Source: Gracilimonas sp. (lineage in GTDB: Bacteria > Bacteroidota > Rhodothermia > Balneolales > Balneolaceae). Taken from it: 64,000 nucleotides of DNA. Shown here piece after piece: positions 1 to 8,635 of the stretch. The notes beneath the pieces were generated by a model. It saw only the letters and a program-made list of their open reading frames with translations. It searched no databases and was not told the origin of the DNA. A program made the position numbers and the translations under genes. Each line of letters begins with the position of its first letter. Positions within the stretch are counted from its first letter, which is position 1. The stretch is taken from positions 62,001 to 126,000 of the forward strand of contig NZ_JAVJQO010000003.1 of assembly GCF_040218225.1 (NCBI RefSeq), written 5' to 3'.

Positions 1-2
1 CT

Positions 3-1883
3 ACAATAGGAAATTTGGATGAAGCATTGGATGTATTAATTGGCCCCAACCAACATGATGAGTCAGTGATCATAAAGGCTGATATCCAAAAAAACATTGA
101 AGCCACTTCAATTTTACCCGATGAAATGGAAAACTTCCCATGGCATGGGCACCTGGGGTTAAAGCTACTTCCTAAAATCCTGCCTGTCATAGATGAAAGT
201 CGCTCTACCCTCATTTTTACAAACACACGGGCTCAATCCGAAATATGGTTTCAGAATTTACTGGAGACAAGACCCGATTTAGCTGGCTCTATTGCAATTC
301 ATCACGGATCACTGGACCGTAAAGTGCGGGATTGGGTAGAAGCATCCCTGCACGAAGGAATCCTAAAAGCTGTAGTCTGTACTTCCAGTCTTGATCTGGG
401 CGTAGATTTTAGTCCGGTTGAAACCGTGATTCAAATTGGAAGTCCCAAAGGGGTGGCTAGATTTATGCAACGAGCAGGCCGCAGTGGTCATCAACCGGGT
501 TCAACCAGCAGAATATACTTTGTCCCAACCCACGCTCTGGAATTGGTAGAAGCAGCTGCATTGAGATCAGCTATCAATTCAGAAGAAATGGAAAGCCGTG
601 ATCCAATTCTAAAACCTTATGACGTACTCATACAATATCTGGTAACGCTGGCTGTTTCAGATGGATTTTATCCGGATAAAATTTATGAAGAAGTACACAG
701 CACTTTCGCCTATCAGACTCTATCCCAAAAAGAATGGAAAGATATCCTGCAATTCATCACGGTAGGTGGAAAGTCTTTAAGTCGATATGATGAATATTCA
801 AAAGTTGAGGTTGATGAAGACGGACTTTATAAAGTAACCAGCCGAAAGATCGCCCGGCGTCACCGTATGAGTATCGGTACCATTGCCAGCGATGCTATGC
901 TTAGAGTAAAATATATGAGTGGAAAATCATTAGGGGCCGTTGAAGAATGGTTTATAGCTCAGTTAAACATTGGTGACACTTTTTGGTTTGCCGGACGGAA
1001 TCTGGAACTTATAAAAATGAAGGATATGACCGTTTATGTACGCAGGGCAAAGGGAAGCTCCTCAAAAGTCCCCAGTTATATGGGTGGGCGAATGTCCCTT
1101 TCATCCAATATGACCAATATCCTCCGCAACAAAATGCACCACGCAGTTTCAGGAGATTATGACGATGTTGAATTAAAAACACTGGATCCACTTTTCAATA
1201 TACAGCGCGATTGGTCCATTTTGCCGGATGATGACCAGTTTCTCATTGAAAAGTCATTTTCCCGGGAAGGATGCCATGTGTTTTTCTTTCCTTTTGAAGG
1301 CCGGTATGTACATGAAGGAATGTCTGCCCTTATTGCTCATCGTATTTCACAAATGACGCCCATTACATTCTCTATTGCAATGAATGACTATGGTTTTGAA
1401 TTGCTTTCTGATCAGGATATCCCTATCGAGACTGCCTTGAAAAATGATCTATTCTCTCCCAAAAACCTTATGGAAGATATTATGGCCAGTATCAACAGTG
1501 CAGAGTTGGCCAAACGCAGGTTCAGGGAGATTTGTCAAATCGCTGGACTCGTTTTTCAGGGATTTCCAGGGCAAGCTAAAACCAATAAGCATCTCCAAAT
1601 GTCGAGTAGCCTTTTCTTTGATGTATTTATGGAACACGAGCCCGATCACTTATTAATTCAGCAAGCTTTTAATGAAGTGATGAGCATACAACTTGACGAA
1701 ATACGACTCCGAAAGGCTCTTAAAAAGATTTCAGAACAAGAAACTGTTTTCAATCTGACAGAACGATTTACTCCTTACTCGTTCCCAATAATGGTAGACC
1801 GGCTAAGAGAAAAACTTAGTTCGGAAAAATTAACCGACCGAATTCAAAAAATGCAGCTTCAACTGGAGAAGCATGTTAAATGA
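3..1883 (+). CDS. Lhr-like ligase-associated DEXH-box DNA helicase (5' end outside window)
   Basis: This is the C-terminal ~627 residues of an ATP-dependent SF2 helicase. The frame is open from base 3 and begins inside helicase motif III (TIGNLDEAL), so the Walker A and DEXH parts lie before the window and a TTG at 15 is not the real start. Visible motifs are FTNTRAQSE (motif IV), CTSSLDLGVDF (V) and QRAGRSGHQPG (VI), followed by a long Lhr-type C-terminal region. Family members are about 800 residues. The stop overlaps the next gene by ATGA. In many bacteria this helicase is encoded with PdeM, an exonuclease and an ATP-dependent DNA ligase as a repair cluster; the latter two would be upstream here (inference). 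Confidence 0.9.
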   Translation, partial: TIGNLDEALDVLIGPNQHDESVIIKADIQKNIEATSILPDEMENFPWHGHLGLKLLPKILPVIDESRSTLIFTNTRAQSEIWFQNLLETRPDLAGSIAIHHGSLDRKVRDWVEASLHEGILKAVVCTSSLDLGVDFSPVETVIQIGSPKGVARFMQRAGRSGHQPGSTSRIYFVPTHALELVEAAALRSAINSEEMESRDPILKPYDVLIQYLVTLAVSDGFYPDKIYEEVHSTFAYQTLSQKEWKDILQFITVGGKSLSRYDEYSKVEVDEDGLYKVTSRKIARRHRMSIGTIASDAMLRVKYMSGKSLGAVEEWFIAQLNIGDTFWFAGRNLELIKMKDMTVYVRRAKGSSSKVPSYMGGRMSLSSNMTNILRNKMHHAVSGDYDDVELKTLDPLFNIQRDWSILPDDDQFLIEKSFSREGCHVFFFPFEGRYVHEGMSALIAHRISQMTPITFSIAMNDYGFELLSDQDIPIETALKNDLFSPKNLMEDIMASINSAELAKRRFREICQIAGLVFQGFPGQAKTNKHLQMSSSLFFDVFMEHEPDHLLIQQAFNEVMSIQLDEIRLRKALKKISEQETVFNLTERFTPYSFPIMVDRLREKLSSEKLTDRIQKMQLQLEKHVK

Positions 1884-2545
1884 GTTTTAAAAACACCGAA
1901 ATATTCGAACTAAAAAATCAAACTTTAGAACTGCTCCCGGAAAAGGCTTTGTTTTGGAAAGAACAAAAAATACTGGTGGTTTCCGATGTGCATTTTGGAA
2001 AATCTGGTCATTTTCGAAAACATGGAATTGCTGTACCTAATTCAGTTAACAAATCAAACATTAGCCGACTCGATAAATTGGTTCTGAAAACACATCCTGA
2101 AAAACTAATCTTTCTTGGCGACCTATTTCACAGCGAATCCAACAACGAGGTCGATCAATTTAAAGAGTGGAGGCAAAAATATGCATCTGTAGAAATGGTT
2201 TTAACCATAGGAAATCACGACCTCCTCGCAGGCTTTGAATACGAAAAAATGGGCCTAAATTGTGTAAATCAATTTAAAGCCGAGCCCTTTACGTTTCTTC
2301 ATGACGAATCCGATGATCATCAATCAGAATCTTATTGTATCTCAGGACATATTCATCCCGCAATAAAACTGAAAGGCAAAGGCCGTCAACAACTTTATAC
2401 ACCCTGTTTCTATTTCGGAACCAAATCCGCACTGTTACCAGCATTTGGAAGCTTTACAGGAAATTATAGAATCAGTCCCGCACAGAATGAATCTGTTTTC
2501 GCAATTGTTGAACAAAAAATAATTCAAATACCTGTCGATAATTAG
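1880..2545 (+). CDS. pdeM: Ligase-associated DNA damage response endonuclease PdeM
   Basis: This is a calcineurin-like metallophosphoesterase of 221 residues. The two-metal site is readable: SDVHFGKSGHF (D36, H38), LGDLFHS (D81), GNHD (112-115 region) and SGHIHPA (H157, H159). The FRKHG stretch after the first motif is typical of the PdeM branch. Its start codon overlaps the helicase stop (ATGA), so the two are translationally coupled. Family knowledge places it as a nuclease/phosphodiesterase acting on damaged DNA ends with Lhr-like helicase and an ATP-dependent ligase. No signal peptide is visible, so it is cytoplasmic. Confidence 0.9.
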   Translation: MSFKNTEIFELKNQTLELLPEKALFWKEQKILVVSDVHFGKSGHFRKHGIAVPNSVNKSNISRLDKLVLKTHPEKLIFLGDLFHSESNNEVDQFKEWRQKYASVEMVLTIGNHDLLAGFEYEKMGLNCVNQFKAEPFTFLHDESDDHQSESYCISGHIHPAIKLKGKGRQQLYTPCFYFGTKSALLPAFGSFTGNYRISPAQNESVFAIVEQKIIQIPVDN

Positions 2546-2557
2546 CCAAAGCTAAAA

Positions 2558-3166
2558 ATGTGTTACAAGCAATTTTTACCCATTCTATTCTTTTTTTCGG
2601 GAGCTCTTTTTTTCTTCTATCCCGAAATGTTACACGCACAAAACGACACATTTGACGCTCAATTCTACGCACAAAAATCATACGATTTACAAAAAAAGGG
2701 TATGATTGCCCTGGGAAGTTGGGCTGCTTTAAACATTTTTTCGGGCTCAGCCGGGTATTTTCTGAGCGAGAAATCAACTAAATATTTCCATCAGATGAAT
2801 GCAGGATGGAATCTGGTAAATGCAGGAATTGCAGGCTTTGCTCTTTACAATATTTCTCAGATCGATGCTTCTTCTTTATCGTATTCACAATCGGTTATCG
2901 AACTTCAAAAACTGGATAAAATTTTGCTCCTCAATACAGGTTTAGATATTGGCTATATGGCAACCGGAGCATGGCTTTGGGAACGAGGCTTGAGAAAAAA
3001 ATCAGAAAGACTGGAAGGATATGGAAAAGCTCTTCTTGTACAAGGCGGGTTCCTGTTTGCATTCGACATCATCCTTTACTTATTACACAGTCCTGTAACA
3101 TCAGATCTAATACAGATTTCTGAAAGCATGACGATTACTGCATCAGGCTTCAGAATAGATTTCTAG
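2558..3166 (+). CDS. Small multi-pass membrane protein, unknown function (DUF6992-like)
   Basis: The protein has 202 residues. It starts with a hydrophobic segment ending in HAQ that could be a signal peptide, then shows further hydrophobic stretches near residues 50-70, 88-104, 125-145 and 160-180. The pattern and length resemble uncharacterised Bacteroidota/Balneolota membrane proteins that I recall as DUF6992; this assignment is from memory. It starts 12 bases after pdeM and probably shares its transcript, but nothing in the sequence ties it to DNA repair. It converges with the sigma factor gene, leaving only two bases between the stop codons. Confidence 0.6.
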   Translation: MCYKQFLPILFFFSGALFFFYPEMLHAQNDTFDAQFYAQKSYDLQKKGMIALGSWAALNIFSGSAGYFLSEKSTKYFHQMNAGWNLVNAGIAGFALYNISQIDASSLSYSQSVIELQKLDKILLLNTGLDIGYMATGAWLWERGLRKKSERLEGYGKALLVQGGFLFAFDIILYLLHSPVTSDLIQISESMTITASGFRIDF

Positions 3167-3168
3167 TG

Positions 3169-3741
3169 TTACTGATTGGATTTGCGCTTGTAACAGTGAT
3201 GCAGGCGACTTAGAATTCGATGCTTGCGGGTACGTACATTGGCATTGGACAAATCAAACTCCTGAACAGCATCATCGGTGCTTGCGTCCGGTTTATCCAT
3301 AAAATATTCAATGAATTCCCGCGATTTTTTACGGAGCTCACTTAAGCATTCCTCAAGAATTCTCTGGCGTTCTTTGTCCAGTAAGTTTTTAAACTGCTCT
3401 TCAGGTTCATATACCTCATTAAATGCCTCATCATCATAATTAAACTTATGCTGACGCTTCACATAACGAAGATATTCATGTCTGCATGCTTTAATGAGAT
3501 AACTAAAGATATACTTACTATTCTTGATATTATTCTTACGAACCTGTTCAAACACATCTAAAAAAGCCTGCTGAACACATTCTTTTGCTGCATTGGCTTC
3601 TGCACTCATCACTACCTGAAGATAGTCCTCAAGCCTGGGGATCACTTCCGATAAAAGCTCGCCAGCTTTCTCATCATCCCCCTTCTGGAGCGCTTCTACT
3701 AATTCCGAATAATCAACTCTGAGTTGTGCCAAACTAACCAA
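3169..3741 (-). CDS. RNA polymerase sigma factor, ECF-like (sigma-70 family)
   Basis: This is a 190-residue alternative sigma factor. The region 2 part contains CVQQAFLDVFEQV and the downstream FSYLIKACRHEYLRY stretch; the region 4 part begins at ECLSELRKKSREF and ends in a basic helix (NVRTRKHRILSRLHHCYKR). It has no ATG start: a TAG lies two codons upstream, so initiation must be at TTG 3741 or TTG 3732. It sits at the left edge of a module with twin lipoproteins, a TPR-CHAT protease and a TPR membrane protein, and is the likely reader of the three TGTAACA-N15-ACTCTT promoters found there (inference). Confidence 0.88.
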   Translation of the reverse strand: MVSLAQLRVDYSELVEALQKGDDEKAGELLSEVIPRLEDYLQVVMSAEANAAKECVQQAFLDVFEQVRKNNIKNSKYIFSYLIKACRHEYLRYVKRQHKFNYDDEAFNEVYEPEEQFKNLLDKERQRILEECLSELRKKSREFIEYFMDKPDASTDDAVQEFDLSNANVRTRKHRILSRLHHCYKRKSNQ

Positions 3742-3923
3742 CCACTAATTAAAATTTTCAGCACCATTTGTGCTTTTCTAAAACGCAATAATCTGTTGTA
3801 GACTATCACACCTTATAATCTGTCAAAATGTTAACAGCTTCAATAATAAGTGATTTTTTTTGAATTATTAATCCTTTTTAATCTTTTAGTGGCGGCTATA
3901 AATATTAAAATTTAGATTAGATG

Positions 3924-3955
3924 TGTAACAAATAGCTTAAAAAACACTCTTATAC
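3924..3955 (+). promoter_or_regulatory. Candidate alternative-sigma promoter, distal copy
   Basis: TGTAACA (3924-3930), 15 bases, then ACTCTTATAC (3946-3955). The same two boxes with the same spacing occur at 4004-4035 on this strand and at 8666-8636 on the other strand. This copy is 115 bases before the first lipoprotein start. The geometry (two boxes, fixed spacing) fits an ECF-type -35/-10 promoter; the sigma factor encoded at 3169-3741 is the natural candidate. Confidence 0.6.
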
Positions 3956-4003
3956 TGGAGTATAAGTATGCTTTTAAATAAAAATATTGACCTTTATAAA
4001 AAT

Positions 4004-4035
4004 TGTAACAAATCAAGCTTAAAGTACTCTTGTAC
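4004..4035 (+). promoter_or_regulatory. Candidate alternative-sigma promoter, proximal copy
   Basis: TGTAACA (4004-4010), 15 bases, then ACTCTTGTAC (4026-4035), ending 35 bases before the first lipoprotein ATG, a sensible distance for a promoter with a short leader. It lies 80 bases after a second copy of the same motif; the similarity between the two extends to AAAT and GCTTAAA between the boxes. The rest of the 3742-4070 gap is AT-rich and I see no further gene or RNA in it. Confidence 0.65.
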
Positions 4036-4070
4036 TTAACCCAAAATTTAATCTTAAAACCATTATATCC

Positions 4071-4259
4071 ATGAAATCTCTTAAATCTCTTTTCGCCCTG
4101 ATTGCTATCGTTTCTCTTTCTTTCGGATGTGCTTCGGTGACCGATGCTTCCCTCAACGATGAGCTGACCAGCGAACCTGCTGTCGAAACCACCACAACCG
4201 GCAACGGCGTATTCTCCGGCGGCAATGACGTGAAGCCTATTCTTGAAAAACCCTGGTAG
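4071..4259 (+). CDS. Small lipoprotein, first of an identical pair
   Basis: This 62-residue protein has a lipoprotein signal (MKSLKSLFALIAIVSLSFGC, lipid-attachment Cys20) and a mature part of only 43 residues. The tail is Thr/Gly-rich (TTTTGNGVFSGGNDVKP) and ends in KPILEKPW. I recognise no family. The protein sequence is identical to the next ORF, 240 bases downstream. Two copies of the TGTAACA/ACTCTT motif stand upstream. Position between a sigma factor and a TPR-CHAT protease suggests a secreted signal or protease substrate, but that is inference. Codons are GC-richer than the AT-rich flanks. Confidence 0.75.
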   Translation: MKSLKSLFALIAIVSLSFGCASVTDASLNDELTSEPAVETTTTGNGVFSGGNDVKPILEKPW

Positions 4260-4310
4260 TCACGACCTCAACAACCACTTAACTCAATCAACTACAAATC
4301 TATTACTATC

Positions 4311-4499
4311 ATGAAATCTCTTAAATCTCTTTTCGCCCTGATTGCTATCGTTTCTCTTTCTTTCGGATGTGCTTCGGTGACCGATGCCTCCCTCAACGAT
4401 GAGCTGACCAGCGAACCTGCTGTCGAAACCACCACAACCGGCAACGGCGTATTCTCCGGCGGCAATGATGTGAAGCCTATTCTTGAAAAACCTTGGTAA
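4311..4499 (+). CDS. Small lipoprotein, second of an identical pair
   Basis: This protein is identical in all 62 residues to the preceding lipoprotein. The DNA differs at only four positions (4388, 4469, 4493 and 4499), three of them silent third-base changes and one a TAG to TAA stop change. The flanking 50 bases on either side do not match those of copy one, so the similarity stops at the coding borders. The CHAT protease gene starts 45 bases downstream on the same strand, so all three probably share a transcript. Confidence 0.75.
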   Translation: MKSLKSLFALIAIVSLSFGCASVTDASLNDELTSEPAVETTTTGNGVFSGGNDVKPILEKPW

Positions 4500-4544
4500 T
4501 AAACAGGATTTCCTTACCTTAATACCTCATTCAGATGATTAGTT

Positions 4545-7500
4545 GTGATCCTACTTTATATAATATTTTTTGCTTTTTCATCTCCAGATACTGCCTATGT
4601 TGAAAAAACCCAACAACAGGTAAGTCGTTATGTATCCAATTTACAGGAAGGACATCAAATAAGTTTAAGCAGTTGGGCCATTTATGAGATTGCATCACAG
4701 AATTGCAAGGGGCTTAAAATTGTACAATCATATATACATGAGATACCTAAACAATCGGGTTTTTACAAAGATATAAACTGTGATTCATTAGACGAGCTGA
4801 GTGCTAATGCCAACGGGATCTCATTCTGGGACAAAAACGTCTCAACTCTTTACAATCAAATTATAGAAAGTGAGGATACAGTTTCTACAAGCATTCTAGG
4901 ATATGATGAATATCCATTGATACATTTTCATATGCTGATGGGAAATAATCCGTTTAAGTATTACTCCCGAAATTATTTAGAGAAAGCATTAAAAAGCTGG
5001 ACAAGTTATATAAATTCAGAAAATGAGAACGGTGGCTTTGAATATGCCATTATACTTTCCAATGTTATCAGGGTAGCTTATGTACTCGATGAATATAATA
5101 TTATACAAGAAAATTACACTCTATTTGTCAACCAAAATTGGTTGCCAAATTCAATTTACAGGCTAAAGCTTTTGGGAGCTTTTGAATATACGTTTTATAT
5201 CCATGGGCAATACGATAAATCACTACAGGTACAAAGAAACCATACATTGCCTCTTGCTAAGTTTATTGGGAATAATAATGAAATCAATTCTATAAAAAGT
5301 AGGCAAGGCGTTTATTTATTCTCCTTAGGGAAATATCAAGACTCAAAAAAAATTTATGAAGATCTATACAATGAGTCAGAGACTTTAGAAGAACAGTACT
5401 CTCTTTTCACAAACCTAGGGGCTACTTACCAAAAACTTGGGCAATCTAATAAATACATTTCTTTCCAGTTACGCGCACTGGAGCAAGACATAAAACAATA
5501 TACCAGCCTGCTCAGTATTTATCGAAACCTCTTTATTTATTATACATCGATAAAAGATGTCAATACTGCGATGAATTATATCGAACAAGCAAGAGAGGTA
5601 GCTTTACAAAATTCTGATACAACAGAATTAGCTCTAATTAATTCTTATTTGGGTAGTTTTTACTGGACAAATTATAAAGATGCTGAAATGGCTTTAGCTA
5701 ATTTAAATTCAGCAGCACAAATATTATCCCCGGAGCGAAATTACGATACGTATATTGATCTTCTGATAGAAAAAGGCGTTATACTCAGCAAAACAGACTC
5801 ACTTCCTGAGGCAAGAAAAGTCTTTCAGAAAATAAAAGAGCTAACCCTATCTCGCTCTAATACTCCTGACTACCTTGATGCAGTTATTAACCTTACCGCA
5901 TTAGACTTAAAACAACATAAATTATCTGAAGCTGGTAATAAGCTTGAGGAAATTACGCTTTATTCTCTTGACGACCTTGACTTTCAATTATCTGTAAAAT
6001 ATCAAACTATAAAAACGGACTATCTTAGCTTAACTGGAAATGATAGAGCTGCAATAGATAATTTGTTACCCATTATTGATCAGGTTATTGATCGCGCTAA
6101 GAATAATACTGACTCTCAGGAGGGCTATTGGTCTGTCGAAGATGAATATCTGGATGCTTTCGAGTTAATTGTTGAACTTCTTATTGAGAATAACAGAAAT
6201 GCAGAAGCACTTTCTATTCTAGATCGTCTTAAAACAATCAATGATGCTACGCTTTATAACAGTCCTCTAGTGAAAGCGGCTAAGCTAACTGAAGAAGAAT
6301 TGGCAGAAGAAAAAAGACTGAATCAACGAATCCAGTCTCTTAGAAAAAAATACTTAAATGCAGGTGAGGAAGAGAGGTTTCAAATAAAAACAGAAATCGA
6401 TCGTATTTCCGCGACAAGAGAGCAAATTTTAGCACAGGTTAATTTAGCTAAAGAAGAACCACTACCTCCTATTTGGTCGATACAACGATCTCTGAACGAA
6501 AATGAGCTGTTGCTACATTTCACAGAAGTAGGTTCAAAGTTATACGTTAGTTATCTGACATCTTCTGATATTAGTATAAAATATTATGCCTTTGACAAGG
6601 AACGTCAGGCAGTTTTCACCCAGATTGGAGATCATCTTGCATCGGGAAAAACAAACTTATTTGAGCTTTACGACTTATATGAAATTCTGGAGCTAAAAGA
6701 GATCCCAAAAAACATACATCAGGTTTCGGTTATTCCGGACAATTACCTTTACCGAATACCCCTTGAAGTACTGCCAACAGAAAGGCCCGATTCACCTGTT
6801 AGTTTTGGAAGCAGCCATTATTTAATTGAAGACTATCACTTCCGGTATTTTACTTCTCTCAAAGAGTTTGATCGTAATCGGCGGTCTTTTACTACCTCAA
6901 CAGAGAGTGACTTTACTGGCTTTGCAATCTCTGATTTCCAGAATTTCAGTGGCACAAATTTACCTTCCCTGCCCTATGCTACAGTAGAAACAAATAATAT
7001 CTCCTCTGCTCTCTCTTCCTTTAAGAATAAGAAAGTATTTACAGGTGATGCAGCCACAAAAAACATTTTTAAACAGAAAGTTGGTACTTCCCGGCTTGTT
7101 CATGTGGCTACGCATAGTGAAGTTTCAGAACAAGATCCTTTATTCTCGACTATTTATCTGAAAAACTCTACTGACTCGGATACATTACAGTCAGATCAGG
7201 CTCTTTATGCCTATGAACTATTCGATACTCCATTGAATAGTGAATTTATCATGCTAAACTCTTGCAGCTCTGGATCGGGTAACTATATACAAGGTAGTGG
7301 AATAATGGGAATAAGCCGAGCCCTCAGATATGCCGGTGCCAAAAGCCTGGCTTTAAATTTATGGTCAGTTAATGATAAAGTAGCTTCAGAATTTGCAACC
7401 GACTTTTATGATTATCTGAATAAAGGTGAAACCAAAAGTGAGGCCATTAGAAATGCAAAGCTTAATCAATTAAAGAGAGCTAATGCCAATCCTCATTTTT

Positions 7501-7634
7501 GGGGAGCTTACATGATGATTGGCAACCCCTCACCTGTAACTGGAAAATCTGCAAATACCGCATTAATGTTTTCACTTTTAGCCATGACAATGTTGTTGAC
7601 TGGATTTATTACTTATAGAAAAGAGAAAGAGTAA
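4545..7634 (+). CDS. Membrane-anchored TPR-CHAT domain protease
   Basis: This protein of 1029 residues starts at GTG (an in-frame TGA lies two codons before it). A short hydrophobic N-terminus looks like a signal peptide. Residues ~200-560 form TPR-like helix pairs, ~575-640 a charged coiled coil (LTEEELAEEKRLNQRIQSLR), and ~645-1000 a CHAT caspase-like peptidase domain. The catalytic dyad is visible as His857 in VHVATHSE and Cys907 in MLNSCSSGSG. One C-terminal membrane helix (~1003-1023) precedes RKEKE. The predicted form is therefore a periplasmic protease tethered to the inner membrane. It follows the twin lipoproteins, which are plausible substrates or regulators. TPR-CHAT proteases paired with sigma factors are known from type III-E CRISPR (Csx29), but no CRISPR gene is present here. 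Confidence 0.88.
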   Translation: MILLYIIFFAFSSPDTAYVEKTQQQVSRYVSNLQEGHQISLSSWAIYEIASQNCKGLKIVQSYIHEIPKQSGFYKDINCDSLDELSANANGISFWDKNVSTLYNQIIESEDTVSTSILGYDEYPLIHFHMLMGNNPFKYYSRNYLEKALKSWTSYINSENENGGFEYAIILSNVIRVAYVLDEYNIIQENYTLFVNQNWLPNSIYRLKLLGAFEYTFYIHGQYDKSLQVQRNHTLPLAKFIGNNNEINSIKSRQGVYLFSLGKYQDSKKIYEDLYNESETLEEQYSLFTNLGATYQKLGQSNKYISFQLRALEQDIKQYTSLLSIYRNLFIYYTSIKDVNTAMNYIEQAREVALQNSDTTELALINSYLGSFYWTNYKDAEMALANLNSAAQILSPERNYDTYIDLLIEKGVILSKTDSLPEARKVFQKIKELTLSRSNTPDYLDAVINLTALDLKQHKLSEAGNKLEEITLYSLDDLDFQLSVKYQTIKTDYLSLTGNDRAAIDNLLPIIDQVIDRAKNNTDSQEGYWSVEDEYLDAFELIVELLIENNRNAEALSILDRLKTINDATLYNSPLVKAAKLTEEELAEEKRLNQRIQSLRKKYLNAGEEERFQIKTEIDRISATREQILAQVNLAKEEPLPPIWSIQRSLNENELLLHFTEVGSKLYVSYLTSSDISIKYYAFDKERQAVFTQIGDHLASGKTNLFELYDLYEILELKEIPKNIHQVSVIPDNYLYRIPLEVLPTERPDSPVSFGSSHYLIEDYHFRYFTSLKEFDRNRRSFTTSTESDFTGFAISDFQNFSGTNLPSLPYATVETNNISSALSSFKNKKVFTGDAATKNIFKQKVGTSRLVHVATHSEVSEQDPLFSTIYLKNSTDSDTLQSDQALYAYELFDTPLNSEFIMLNSCSSGSGNYIQGSGIMGISRALRYAGAKSLALNLWSVNDKVASEFATDFYDYLNKGETKSEAIRNAKLNQLKRANANPHFWGAYMMIGNPSPVTGKSANTALMFSLLAMTMLLTGFITYRKEKE

Positions 7635-7683
7635 AAGCCGTCCTGTACTATTTGCTTCAAGGTTCAACTTTAGAGAGATGAGT

Positions 7684-7724
7684 AACAAAAAAAGACGCTT
7701 ATCTTAATTAAAAGAAAGCGTCTT
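7684..7724 (-). terminator. Intrinsic terminator
   Basis: Nine-base arms AAGACGCTT (7692-7700) and AAGCGTCTT (7716-7724) enclose a 15-base AT-rich loop. On the minus strand the hairpin is followed by a run of seven U, so it best serves the TPR gene at 7760-8500; it may also stop transcripts from the CHAT gene. Confidence 0.75.
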
Positions 7725-7759
7725 AAATAACATATTATTTAGTCTAAATTTCTATCTGC

Positions 7760-8500
7760 TTACCTTACATTTTCCAGGGCATCAACATAAGTCTTGGCGA
7801 CACGGCTGTAAGCTCCATTAAGCTCATAAGCGTTTTTAAACGCTTGTTCTGCTTCTTCAAGCCGGTCTAGTTGGAAATAAGTATTACCTAAAAACCAATA
7901 TCCTTTCTCCAGCGTAAGCACATCAATATTTTCCTGTGCTGTTACAATTTCGAAATTTTCAATGGAGGATATATAATTACCGGTGTTGTATTGGATTGAA
8001 CCCAGACTCAATGCAATTTCAGCTTTCAACTGCGGGTCTGTAGTCTCTTCCAATTCTGCCTCAAGTAAAGAAATTGCTTCCTGAACTTCACCATCTGTAG
8101 CCATACGTATAGCTCTTCGAATTATATCACTTGTAACAGTGGCCGAAACACCTTCAGCATCACGCACAACATCTAAACCTATTTGAGCTATTGGACTTAC
8201 CGAAAAATCACCATTGGTATTTAAATTCAAAACACCAATCACCGACGCTATCAAAATTACTGCGGCAGCAGCCGAATATTGAGCAACTTTTCGGAAAGAA
8301 TATACTTTTGAGGAAGGTTTTGCTGACTGCTTACGATCAATGACTGCTTTTAAATTAGCAACACTCTTCATGTAGTCCATGTAATATTCATCCTGAATAA
8401 GCTCGGCCCACAATTCGTCAGTTTGCTCAGCATCAAGCCTGCCGTTCACATACAGATCAATTTTCCTCTCCAATTCTTTATTAATCTTACTTTCTATCAT
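7760..8500 (-). CDS. Single-pass membrane TPR protein, anti-sigma-like
   Basis: This protein has 246 residues. The first ~70 residues are cytoplasmic-looking and acidic/aromatic (ERKIDLYVNGRLDAEQTDEL, WAELIQDEYYMDYM), a layout like small anti-sigma domains. A membrane helix follows at ~74-94, then about 130 residues with three TPR-like units (LSLGSIQYNTGNYISSIENF; FLGNTYFQLDRLEEAEQAF), predicted outside the cytoplasm. No classical zinc anti-sigma motif is present. Its promoter region carries the same TGTAACA/ACTCTT boxes as the lipoprotein genes. I infer that it holds or releases the sigma factor of 3169-3741, with its TPRs contacting the TPR-CHAT protein. Confidence 0.65.
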   Translation of the reverse strand: MIESKINKELERKIDLYVNGRLDAEQTDELWAELIQDEYYMDYMKSVANLKAVIDRKQSAKPSSKVYSFRKVAQYSAAAAVILIASVIGVLNLNTNGDFSVSPIAQIGLDVVRDAEGVSATVTSDIIRRAIRMATDGEVQEAISLLEAELEETTDPQLKAEIALSLGSIQYNTGNYISSIENFEIVTAQENIDVLTLEKGYWFLGNTYFQLDRLEEAEQAFKNAYELNGAYSRVAKTYVDALENVR

Positions 8501-8635
8501 TTTCGTTGTTATAATAGTTATGATTACTAACTGTGGTAATTAAACGTTCAACATAAACCGCTTGGCGTTGCTGCTCCTGTACCTCACGCGTATGTAGCTT
8601 GCCGTCTTTGCACTACCCATATCAAATTATCTTCT

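Larger units (their letters stand above)
4071..4499 (+). repeat. Tandem gene duplication, 240-base period
   Basis: There are two 189-base copies, start to start 240 bases apart, with 185 of 189 bases the same. The 51-base spacer is not a copy of the sequence preceding copy one. Silent-only divergence with abrupt borders points to selection on the protein and/or recent gene conversion. Confidence 0.9.

Noticed and set aside
3742-3900. Same TGTAACA/ACTCTT promoter for the sigma factor itself
   Set aside because: Only a TGTTAACA without the second box at the right distance is found upstream of the sigma gene, so self-activation is not supported by the sequence.
4545-7634. TPR-CHAT protease as part of a type III-E CRISPR (Craspase) locus
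   Set aside because: No gRAMP/Cas7-11, Cas1, Cas2 or repeat array is in the window, and this CHAT protein has an export-type N-terminus and a C-terminal membrane anchor.
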